Positions 18,710 through 27,755 of a stretch of DNA of 64,000 nucleotides are shown piece by piece (within the stretch, counting starts at the first letter, position 1; each line of letters opens with the position of its first letter). Position numbers and translations under genes: made by a program. The DNA comes from Moesziomyces globuligerus. Taxonomy: Eukaryota; Basidiomycota; Ustilaginomycetes; Ustilaginales; Ustilaginaceae. The stretch covers positions 310,001 to 374,000 of the forward strand of contig JARVLF010000021.1 of NCBI GenBank assembly GCA_030849465.1. The letters are read 5' to 3'. The notes below the pieces were generated by a model. That model was not told the DNA's origin and made no database searches. It saw only the letters and a list, made by a program, of their open reading frames with translations.

Positions 18710-21700
18710 ATGCGACCCAGCCCTGCAAATCCTAGCGCCATACCACCTGCGCACCCCTCATCCCCCTCACCCCTCGGTGCCGACGGTGCTCTGCTTATCT
18801 CCTCCGGCTCTTCCTCGTCACAATCAGCGCATACCTCTTCCGCAGACTCAGCGCTTGCCGGTCACATCACCGCCACTCCGTCTTCTTCCACATCCCCTCC
18901 AGTCATGCCGCCTAGGATGAGGGTGCCGCCCTCGGATTTGGACGACGCGAGCAGCGTCGGCTCCAATGACGCTCTCCTTGCCACCAAGGTGCAGATCAAG
19001 AGCGCCCTCTCCTCACCGCGCTCCTCCATGTCCTCCTCGGGCGCCGTGCGCCGTGGCGCTTGGCGAGCCGTTGGCGCCGCCTCCTCCGCCTCGGCTTCGC
19101 GCAGCTTCACGCACGGCTTCCGCGGCGAGATGTATTCCTCCTCCAATTCCTCTGACCACGGCGCCGACGACGCACTGGCACCACCAGCATCCATCCGTCC
19201 ATCCGAAGATGCCCTCGCTTACGCTTCTTCACCAGCCTTTGAGCACCGATCCGAAAGCGCTGCAAGCGCCGCCAGCGGCGAGGGCGAGATCGACGACGGC
19301 TATCGAGAGAATCCACTCGGTCTTAGCCTCGCAGACCACCCTGCATGGAATAAGCTGCGTTCCCAGCCCGGCGTCGCAGCCCCAGGCACGCTCAGCTACC
19401 TCCCGTCGCTACCGCCGAAAGGCGCCGTCGCTTCCGACACAGACATCGACACAATATCACATCCAAGCCCCTCACCGCAGGCAAACCGACAGCCTCCCGA
19501 ATTCTCTCATCCCTTCCAACAAGACGAGTCCTCGCGCTCGCCTCTCGCATCTGCACACGTCAACGGTGAGGCAACGCGCGTCTCGGCCCTGCCCTTCGGC
19601 AAGGATGCATCAGACTCCGAGGACGTCGAGGCCTGGCCGGACGTCGAACCTGGGACGTACGACTGGGCCAACTTCGTCTATGCTTACGCCCGTGGTCGTT
19701 GGAATCCCGGGCTTATTCCGCAGCCTCCAGGTCGCTCGATAGTCATTCCCGGTGCCAGGGTCCGCATCAATACCACCCACAGCCCCGCTCATAACGAAAA
19801 GACGCCCACTGCCCCAACGACAAGCATTCGCAGGCCATCGCTCGAATATTCCATGTCCAACGTGGAGCAGACAGATACTGCCTCCTTCATGGCCATGGCA
19901 CCTGCCTTCGAGCCTCACAGCCTTCCACTAAGCGCCCATGGCAGCCTCGATGCACGCACAGAGCCCGGAGATTCTGGCTCTGCTGCCTCTTTCCCGGTAC
20001 GCCACAGCAGTGCCGCACCGGCAGCAAGCCTGGCCGAAAGCAAGACCCTCACCCGCTCGCATAGCCTGGAGGATAGCCCGAGCTCCAAGCCAACAGCCAA
20101 GGACGTTCGAGCATCCGACCGTCCTGGACTGGCGCTTGACGCAGCCATGGGCCGAAACAGCATCGATGTCAACATTCTTGCTGCTCTTAGGGAGCCTTCG
20201 GCCAGCATGTCCGCCGTCACGCGCGTATCTCAGGTCTCGGGCACCTCCATCGGCGCACATGGACAGGGTGACGCGGAACCCAGCAGCGATAGGCGCGACG
20301 AGGCACACTCGCCCCAGCGTGCCAAGACTGCACCCGAATTCCTGCTCTCTAGGGGCGCACGCTCGGATCTTCCATGCCAAGCAGATCAAGTCGAGCTTGC
20401 TTCGTCATCCCTACGCCCTTCGACGCCGCCAAACAACCTCCGCCAGATGTCAGATTCGGCACTTCACGCTGATGAGGCTGCAGCTCCGTCGCTCAGTACG
20501 ATCTTGACCGATGACCCCAACAAACCCGTGGTCAGGACTCCGACGAGGGCGGTCCCAGACCCCCTCCAGACCTCCACACCCGTACAGCTAGCCAGTACTC
20601 CCCGGGCTGCCAAACAAGGCCTCTCGCCGCTATCCACACCTTCGGCAGAGACTCCTGCGTCCGTGCGCGCCAAGTCAAAGCTCGCCCAGGACCCTGCGAA
20701 TGCGACTTCCGCCATCGCTGAAGACCCCTCGTCGGGCGAATCACGCTTTACCGATGGCAAGGCTGACACCGAGCAAGGAGCGCTAAATCGCCCTGGTCCA
20801 ACGCCAATCCAGTCGACGCAAAGCCCTTATGCCCAGCCACTCGTATGGCAGTCGGCACCCGAGGGCTTCTCTAGCTTCGCCGAGGCGATGTCCCGTCAAG
20901 CCTCGACAGCAGGTACCGGAGAGTCAAAAGCGACGAATAGCAACGAGCTGACTGTCGAAAATGTTACTGTGGCGGGCCTGCGCCGTGCGGCGCGTCGCAC
21001 GAGCATGGAGAGGTCCGAGCGGGCGGAGATCGAGCGAACCCGCATCGACGGCGGTCGCAACCCGAGAGGATGTCTGGTTTCCCATAGTGCCAGCTTTCCT
21101 GGAAGCTCCCCGCGACCTTCCATCTCGGCCGTCGGAGGTCCTCGCGAAGGCGTCCAGTCCTTGTCGCATCTCTCCGCAGTCGGAGCCTCGGCATCGTCTG
21201 CCTCGGCTTCTGCCTCGACGAACACGGGTCCGACGGTCAACGTGGCTCATTTCGTCGGCGGGAGGCAAAGCGGCGAAACGCGCATCGATCTTCGTGGCAC
21301 TGTCACCAGCTCTCCCGCCTTCGCCGCCAAGGACCCAGAGGACGCGGTCGGCGCGGACCAAATGCTCCATGACGCTAGCGAAGCAGACGTGTCGCTTGCA
21401 GCCAATGCCGCGGCAAGGCCGAGGCCCGTCATGACCAGCACGACATCTCAGCGCATCCAGTCGTACTTGGCCGCGGGCAGGCGTGCCGAGCTTTTCTACC
21501 GCGACAATGGTTATCTTCCGGCCATCTTGCCCCCTGGAGAAGACGACCGGCTCCACGCGCTTTCTCGCTACGGCCCGCCCAAGATCGCCGGCAACCCCAA
21601 CTTTGAAAGGATCGCCCATCTAGTCAAGCTTGTTTTCAACTCCAAATTGGTGCTCATCACCTTGATGGGCGAGAACGAGCAAGTGTTCCAGACCCAGATG

Positions 21701-24700
21701 GGAGGCGGAGGCGACATCACCGTTGCGTCGTTGCAAAACCTGGCCGGCTCGCGCAACTGCTCATTCTGCTCGCATGCCATCTTGCAAGACAGTGACGAGC
21801 CCATCGTCGTCTTCGATGCTGCCAAAGACTGGCGCTTCTCTGGCAGTCCGCTCGTCAAGGGAGCACCCGACATCCGCTTCTACGCCGGTTGTCCTCTGCG
21901 CACTTCGGACGGCTTCAATATCGGCTCTCTCTGCTTGATCGACGACAAACCGCGCACCGAGTTCGGCCCGCGCCAACGTCATACGCTCAAAGAGTTCGCT
22001 CGCGTGGTCATGCGCGAGATGGAGCTGCTGCGAGACAAGATCCAGTTCGGGATGCGGGACCGCATCCAACGGTCCGTCGAGATCTTCGCGAAGGAGTGCC
22101 TGGAAATGGACTCTGAAGAGAGTGAGTCCGATGCACTCGCTACACCTCAGGGCACCGTGGGCACACACAAGATCTTCCATCTGGCCGCAAAGACCATGCG
22201 CGAGGCTCTCCAGGCGTCGGGCGCCGTCATCTTCGATCTGTCGCACTTTGAGCTCATCGACTCGTACGACAATGACTTTGTCCCCAGCGACCTGGGCGCT
22301 GGCACCAGCAGCAAGATCTACTTCGCCAATCCGCTCGAATCTCAAGATCAGGCACCCGCCGCCTCGGGTGGCAACGGTGACGACGTAGCCGGGTCCGGGT
22401 CGAACATGGCGGGCTCGGGCAACATTGGAGAGAGTTTGGGTCCCTCTGCGACGATCTCTGGCAAGAAGGCTGCCCGCGAACGCCACTTCGACGGCACCAC
22501 AGGTGTCGAGACGTTCAAGAGCCCCTTCAGCTCACCCGTTGGCGAGCAGAGTGCCAGAGCGAAGCGCGTTCCCCCGATGAACGTGCTGGGCTCATGCGAG
22601 GCCGCCCCACCCCCCGATCGGAGCGAGTTTGTGCCGCTCAGCCATCACGTGCAAATGGCCGAGTTCCTGCGCGTGCATCGCACTGGCAAGTTCTACTCGT
22701 ACGCGCCACCGCCCTTTCGATCGCTGCTGCCACACGGCGTGACCGGACTGCTGCTGGTTCCGATCTTCGGACTCAACAAGCAGCCATTTGCGCTGCTGTG
22801 CACCTACATGACGAACTCGGAGCGATCGATCGCGCTCGAGGAGCTCCAGTCGAGTGGCATGCAGTACCTGCGATCGCTCGGCATGATCGTGCTCAGCGCG
22901 ATCCTGAAAAAGGACATCATGCTTGCCGACAAGGCCAAGAGCAACTTCATCTCGAACATCTCCCACGAATTGCGCACACCGCTGCATGGCATCTTGGCTG
23001 CCGCCGAACTGCTGGCCGAGACCAAGATGAATTCGACGCAGGGCTCGTACCTCGAGACGGTCGAAGCATGCGGAAAGAGCCTGCTCGAGCTAGTCAACCA
23101 CGTGCTCGACTTCACCAAGCTCAGCGGCAACACGCGACAGGCATCGCGTTCGGTGCAGACCAAGTCCAAGTGCGACATGGTCAAGCTCATCCAGGAGGTC
23201 TGCGAGAGCAGCTGGATCGGCCAGATGGCGCGGCAGGTGGAGAGCTTTGCTTCGGGCATTGGCAGCGTCTATGCACCGCCAAGCGACAGCGGAAGCGCGA
23301 CCACGATTGCCCAGGCGCGGGCGCACGTCGTCAAGGAGAACAGAGTGGAGACAGTGATCGATATCGCTCTGCGAGAGGATGGCTGGCTCGTCAAGTGCGA
23401 CACGGGCGGCATTCGTCGTGTTCTGATGAACCTGATCGGCAATTCGCTCAAGTTCACTTCGTCCGGATTTGTCCACGTCTCGCTGCGCGAAGTGCAGAGC
23501 TCGAGCACGCACATCATGGTCGAGCTTTCGGTGACCGACACGGGTCGCGGCATCTCGCGAGCGTTCCTGGAGGAGCAGCTCTTCCATCCGTTCACGCAAG
23601 AGAATCCGCACGGGACGGGTACTGGCCTCGGACTCTCGATCGTCAACAGCATCGTGCAGTCGCCTTCGATGAACGGCAAGATCGACGTTTGGAGCACGGA
23701 AGGCGAAGGCACCGAGATCCGGGTGACGTGCGAGCTGGAGCTTTGCGACAACGACGACGATGTCGAGGGACCGACGTACAAGCCGGCGGTGAACGTGCAT
23801 CGTAAATACAGCGTATCGCTGCTGGGCTTCGACGAGTCGCGCGGCGATCAAGACCTGCGGTTGGCACTCGAGGGCTACTTCCTGAACTGGTGGGAGTTCC
23901 GAATGTCGGAGCATGACAGCAAGGACGGCCAGATCAGTCACAGCGACGTGCTTGTCGTCAACGACGACATGGGCCTGCTTGAGCGGATCAAGACGACACG
24001 AGCGGGCGATCTGCCTGCCGTGGTGTTCCTCACGGCCAGCCGGGGTGGTTCGGATATCGCGATGGCGTGCGAGGCCTACCACGAGGCTGGCGGAGTGGCG
24101 CGCATCTTGTTCAAGCCCGCAGGCCCGGCCAAGCTGGAGGGCGTAGTCGACTTCTGTCTTCAATGCCTGGAGCGAAAACGGTCGGGCGATCCTCCTTGCT
24201 CTGAGGAGACCAAGCCGAGCACACCGCTACCGTCGCCCAGCGAAGCAAAGACGGCTCACAAGACGCAGCAGATGGAGCAGAGCGACAGCTACTTTGCACC
24301 CCGCTACAGTCGACCAGACATTCACAATCATCCTGGGCACGAGCTGGGCTCGTTTGAGTCCAACACGTCGATCACACCTCGGGCGGAGAACGAGGCATGG
24401 GCACCGATGGCTGCTGCCCAGCACGAGCAAGCCGAAAAGTCCGAGGCGGTGCAGACGCGCTCGGTCAAGTACGAGGCAGAGGCGCCACGACGACCGTTGC
24501 TGGAGCCTGGCGTCGAACGTACGAGGTCGTATCACATCTCGCCCGAGCCGCCAGGGAGCGCGTCGAGCTCGCTTATCCGTCGTCATTCGACGGAGGCGAG
24601 GATGGATGCTGGCAACGAGCATGCGTCGGCCTCGTCGACCAAGGCGTTACGGCCGAGCCGGCCGCTGCTGCCGGCACGGAGCATCACGTACCACGAGCCG

Positions 24701-25423
24701 CGACTGCACAAGCACGTGCTGATGTCGCCTTTGGCGGGCAACTCGCCTTCGTATCGGGATGGAGACGGCGAGTCGTACTTTGAGCGAGTGCCGACGCCGT
24801 CGACGCCGCAGACGCCCAATACGCCGGGCTCGACGATTTCGCTGGAAGGAGGTGACGGGGCGGTGCTCAAGAGTGCGCTGGTCTCGAATCACAACCGGGC
24901 CGGCGCGAGTCTGCTGGGAGCGGGTGGAGGCGTTAGCGGGAGCGGCGCGGGGCGGAAGCGGATGCAGATCCTGTCGGTGGAGGACAATGCGATCAACCGC
25001 AAGGTGATCGCGGCGTTCTTGGCCAAGCTGGACGTGGACTTTGTGGAAGCGACCAACGGCGAAGAGGGAATCGCGCAGTTTGCGCGATATCCACCGAACC
25101 ACTTTGATGTGGTGCTGATGGATCTGTCGATGCCGGTGCTGGACGGCATCTCTGCGATTGCGGCGATCCGAAAGATCGAGCTGGAACGGTACCGGGCGCA
25201 TGGAAGCGGAAGCCAGGAATCGAGGCTGGGACGTGGCGGAGCGGGCGCGAGCGGGGGCGTGGCCAAGGCGCCGGCGCGGTATCGTAGCAAGATCTTTGCG
25301 CTCACAGGGCGGTCGACAGACCAAGACAAGCGGCAGGCGTTCCAGACGGGGGCGGACGGATACATTGTCAAGCCGCTGAGCTTCAAGGTGCTGTCGTCGC
25401 TGCTGCGCATGCTCATGCGCTAG
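18710..25423 (+). CDS. GAF-domain hybrid histidine kinase
   Basis: Intronless, 2237 residues, start CACCATG at 18710. The first 900 or so residues are Ser/Pro/Ala-rich with no domain seen. Residues about 970-1120 form a GAF sensor domain (NCSFCSHAIL, FYAGCPLRTSDGFNIGSLCLID). The dimerisation/phospho-acceptor helix has the H-box NFISNISHELRTPLHG with His1419. The ATPase follows at about 1560-1680 with N box NLIGNSLKF, G1 VTDTGRGIS, F box FHPFTQENP and G2 GTGTGLGLSI. The C-terminal receiver has Asp2138 in VVLMDLSMPVLDG and a conserved KPLS lysine, with a Gly/Ser-rich insertion. Between ATPase and receiver lies a second, degenerate receiver with Asn1751 at the acceptor site. No membrane segment was seen, so it is probably a cytosolic sensor feeding an Ypd1-type phosphorelay. 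The ligand is unknown. Confidence 0.93.
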   Translation: MRPSPANPSAIPPAHPSSPSPLGADGALLISSGSSSSQSAHTSSADSALAGHITATPSSSTSPPVMPPRMRVPPSDLDDASSVGSNDALLATKVQIKSALSSPRSSMSSSGAVRRGAWRAVGAASSASASRSFTHGFRGEMYSSSNSSDHGADDALAPPASIRPSEDALAYASSPAFEHRSESAASAASGEGEIDDGYRENPLGLSLADHPAWNKLRSQPGVAAPGTLSYLPSLPPKGAVASDTDIDTISHPSPSPQANRQPPEFSHPFQQDESSRSPLASAHVNGEATRVSALPFGKDASDSEDVEAWPDVEPGTYDWANFVYAYARGRWNPGLIPQPPGRSIVIPGARVRINTTHSPAHNEKTPTAPTTSIRRPSLEYSMSNVEQTDTASFMAMAPAFEPHSLPLSAHGSLDARTEPGDSGSAASFPVRHSSAAPAASLAESKTLTRSHSLEDSPSSKPTAKDVRASDRPGLALDAAMGRNSIDVNILAALREPSASMSAVTRVSQVSGTSIGAHGQGDAEPSSDRRDEAHSPQRAKTAPEFLLSRGARSDLPCQADQVELASSSLRPSTPPNNLRQMSDSALHADEAAAPSLSTILTDDPNKPVVRTPTRAVPDPLQTSTPVQLASTPRAAKQGLSPLSTPSAETPASVRAKSKLAQDPANATSAIAEDPSSGESRFTDGKADTEQGALNRPGPTPIQSTQSPYAQPLVWQSAPEGFSSFAEAMSRQASTAGTGESKATNSNELTVENVTVAGLRRAARRTSMERSERAEIERTRIDGGRNPRGCLVSHSASFPGSSPRPSISAVGGPREGVQSLSHLSAVGASASSASASASTNTGPTVNVAHFVGGRQSGETRIDLRGTVTSSPAFAAKDPEDAVGADQMLHDASEADVSLAANAAARPRPVMTSTTSQRIQSYLAAGRRAELFYRDNGYLPAILPPGEDDRLHALSRYGPPKIAGNPNFERIAHLVKLVFNSKLVLITLMGENEQVFQTQMGGGGDITVASLQNLAGSRNCSFCSHAILQDSDEPIVVFDAAKDWRFSGSPLVKGAPDIRFYAGCPLRTSDGFNIGSLCLIDDKPRTEFGPRQRHTLKEFARVVMREMELLRDKIQFGMRDRIQRSVEIFAKECLEMDSEESESDALATPQGTVGTHKIFHLAAKTMREALQASGAVIFDLSHFELIDSYDNDFVPSDLGAGTSSKIYFANPLESQDQAPAASGGNGDDVAGSGSNMAGSGNIGESLGPSATISGKKAARERHFDGTTGVETFKSPFSSPVGEQSARAKRVPPMNVLGSCEAAPPPDRSEFVPLSHHVQMAEFLRVHRTGKFYSYAPPPFRSLLPHGVTGLLLVPIFGLNKQPFALLCTYMTNSERSIALEELQSSGMQYLRSLGMIVLSAILKKDIMLADKAKSNFISNISHELRTPLHGILAAAELLAETKMNSTQGSYLETVEACGKSLLELVNHVLDFTKLSGNTRQASRSVQTKSKCDMVKLIQEVCESSWIGQMARQVESFASGIGSVYAPPSDSGSATTIAQARAHVVKENRVETVIDIALREDGWLVKCDTGGIRRVLMNLIGNSLKFTSSGFVHVSLREVQSSSTHIMVELSVTDTGRGISRAFLEEQLFHPFTQENPHGTGTGLGLSIVNSIVQSPSMNGKIDVWSTEGEGTEIRVTCELELCDNDDDVEGPTYKPAVNVHRKYSVSLLGFDESRGDQDLRLALEGYFLNWWEFRMSEHDSKDGQISHSDVLVVNDDMGLLERIKTTRAGDLPAVVFLTASRGGSDIAMACEAYHEAGGVARILFKPAGPAKLEGVVDFCLQCLERKRSGDPPCSEETKPSTPLPSPSEAKTAHKTQQMEQSDSYFAPRYSRPDIHNHPGHELGSFESNTSITPRAENEAWAPMAAAQHEQAEKSEAVQTRSVKYEAEAPRRPLLEPGVERTRSYHISPEPPGSASSSLIRRHSTEARMDAGNEHASASSTKALRPSRPLLPARSITYHEPRLHKHVLMSPLAGNSPSYRDGDGESYFERVPTPSTPQTPNTPGSTISLEGGDGAVLKSALVSNHNRAGASLLGAGGGVSGSGAGRKRMQILSVEDNAINRKVIAAFLAKLDVDFVEATNGEEGIAQFARYPPNHFDVVLMDLSMPVLDGISAIAAIRKIELERYRAHGSGSQESRLGRGGAGASGGVAKAPARYRSKIFALTGRSTDQDKRQAFQTGADGYIVKPLSFKVLSSLLRMLMR

Positions 25424-26600
25424 CGGCGTGGCGGTCCCAGTTCCAGTTACACACACACTCAGACTCACCCACAGCGACGAGCTTGCATTCATGCGCCCCG
25501 TCGTGTGGATGCGTTGTACTCTCTTCTGTCGAGAGGATTCATGTCATTCACGTTTGCCGAAAGGTGGTGAGAGGTCGGGCTGGCTTAGGGGCAGAAAGCG
25601 TTGGATCCGGTTTTGGACGATGGGATCGAGGTCAGTTGAGACTCCGGTCTGGGTAGCCGGGGGTGGTTTCAGGTGCGTTGGGTTCTACGGCAGGGGCCGA
25701 GGTGAGACGCGTCTAAAATCCGCATCCGATATTTTTTTCTTTTTCTTTTTTCGGATTTTCTTCGCACCTGCCGAGGCTGGAGCTGTGAGGCTTTGGGATG
25801 GCGTCAAGGAAGGCTTGACGTCTCGCTTACCTTTGTCCGTAAGCTGGAGACAATCGGAAAAACCCAGAGCAGCGCTTGATTGTGTGTGCCTGGCGATCGG
25901 TACCCCACCAACGTGGAACAGGAACGCGACACCTGACCCACTCGACGCCAGATCTGAGCTTCGCGGGTTGTTGAGGGTCGAGCCTGTTGCGGCGGATGAA
26001 GTGATGGGGGCTTGGGTCGCCTCAGCGCGATGAAGGGCCGAGTTGGGCTTGGGAGGTTGGGTGCGGGCGGATGGGCAGCTGCAAATGAAATCCCGCAGAC
26101 CGAGGGAGGTGCAGCTAAAGCTGCCTCTGGCGCATCAGGGCTGGAGGCGTGATGCGGACCCACCGATCTGCACCCTGCACACCCTACCCACCCACGTTAC
26201 ACTCGCCGTCTGCGTCCTCCTCACGATTGTGTCTTGTCAGCTCCACGATCACGAAAAGCGCCTGCGCCCACTTGAGTGCTCACCACTTATGATCACAGTC
26301 TGGGCTCTGGATTTAAGCTTCTGGCTCTAGCTCTGACTTGCCGATTGGCCTCGCGGGGGAAAAGGGGGAGAGGGTTGTCTGGGCGAGTGAGGTTAAGTTG
26401 GGCTGGGGACAAGGGGGCGTGTGTGTCTTGACGACGGCTGCAGCCGCTGCACCAAACGGTGGGAACACGTAAAGTTTGGCCTCTCTCTTCCCCCCTCTCC
26501 TCTGTCTCGGCCACGCCGAAAAAGAACAAAAAAGGACGGCTCGGCGGTTGTGTGCCTGTGGGCACACACGCACACAAGCGGTTCGAGCTCAATTTCGATT

Positions 26601-26616
26601 ATTTATTTATTTATTT
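26601..26616. repeat. (ATTT)4 microsatellite
   Basis: Four exact ATTT units in otherwise GC-rich intergenic DNA, 15 bp before an octamer repeat. Confidence 0.85.
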
Positions 26617-26630
26617 TTCCTCGTCTGAGC

Positions 26631-26662
26631 TGCGTCGGTGCGTCGGTGCGTCGGTGCGTCGG
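26631..26662. repeat. Four tandem copies of TGCGTCGG
   Basis: Four perfect 8-bp units in the long upstream region of the C2H2 gene. The absence of divergence between units suggests recent slippage. Confidence 0.9.
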
Positions 26663-26972
26663 GTGGTTGCCTCGGACGCACGGCTCGACCGACTGACTGA
26701 TTGCTCGACGCGCTGGGCTCGGTCGGTTTGGGCGAGCTCGCATGCAGCCTCTCTGCAAGCGCCTTGTACTGGCTTTTGCGAGTTGAAGCTTCGCTGGTGC
26801 CGTGGCCCCTCCGCTCGGGCCTGAGCCTACTGTCAGTGTACTGCCCTCTGGCTCACCAACCGCTGCATGCACCTCCGCCTCCGCCTCCGCCACGGCTCGG
26901 ACTAGCCGACCTGCCAACTCTGCTCGAGAGCCTCGTTGGCTTTCCAAAGCATGGCTGCAACGCTCTCGGCTC

Positions 26973-27027
26973 ACTCGCACTCGCACTCGCACTCGCACTC
27001 TCGCTCTCCTCCTCCTCCTCCTCCTCT
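26973..27027. repeat. CTCGCA-type and CTC microsatellites
   Basis: Several tandem copies of TCGCAC run directly into a CTC/CTT triplet repeat, within the pyrimidine-rich leader upstream of the C2H2 gene. Confidence 0.7.
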
Positions 27028-27755
27028 TCCCCCTCCTTTTCGCAGGACCATCTCGCTTGGCGCTCTGTTCTATTCAGCGCTGTGACCGCTGCTTCTACTC
27101 GCGCGCTGCTTCCGGACCAGCGTCGCCTTGGGTCGGTCGCGAGCTGCTCGTCCATCGTCGCGCGTGCCTCCGAGCTCCTGCATCTTGCAGATCCCGAGCG
27201 CCGCCTCCCGTAAACCTGGTACGCCCAGCCTGTCGCCGCCCGCGCCTACCCACAGACGCACGCCTCCAGCAGCGTCCACGGCCAACCCTTTCTCACCTGC
27301 CGACACCATCCTTCTCGACCGGATCCACGTCGCTGCTGCCAACACGCGCCTATCCTCGACAAACACATCGTCGCACAACTCGCTCAGTCATCATATCGCA
27401 TCCGCCTGCCACCGACCGCTTTGGATCACACGCTTGAACCCCTTTTAAAGTCACGCACGTCACGCCTGCCACGCCTGTCACGTTCGTTCCGCGTGGCCAG
27501 CTGTGCTCCTCCTTGTGTCCATCACATTCGCCTTGACTGGAACACGCCGATAGCACATCCAAGCCTCATCACGCCCGTGTGCCACCCTCGTGCCGCCCTC
27601 TCGGATCTCACTTTCACGCCAGGAACCTCCGGCCGCCGCCGCTGCTGCTGCTGCTGCATCTATCACACTGCAAACGACCAGCTTGTCGTCTCTTTGACTC
27701 GAAACTCGATCGCGTTCGCTGCCCGCACGGCTGCATTGGATCACAGCCTGCTGCC

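Larger units (their letters stand above)
25424..27755. other. Gene-poor region and leader upstream of the C2H2 gene
   Basis: About 2.3 kb between two + strand genes. It holds the kinase 3' end, a T-rich run near 25731-25751, stacked short tandem repeats at 26.6-27.0 kb and a C/T-rich leader before the next ATG. A 170-codon frame at 26701-27213 is low-complexity and spans the repeats, so I do not call it a gene. Confidence 0.5.

Noticed and set aside
26701..27213. 170-codon frame with hydrophobic stretches
   Set aside because: It runs through microsatellites and poly-Pro/poly-Ser DNA. There is no typical signal peptide, and the stretch is better explained as C2H2 leader.
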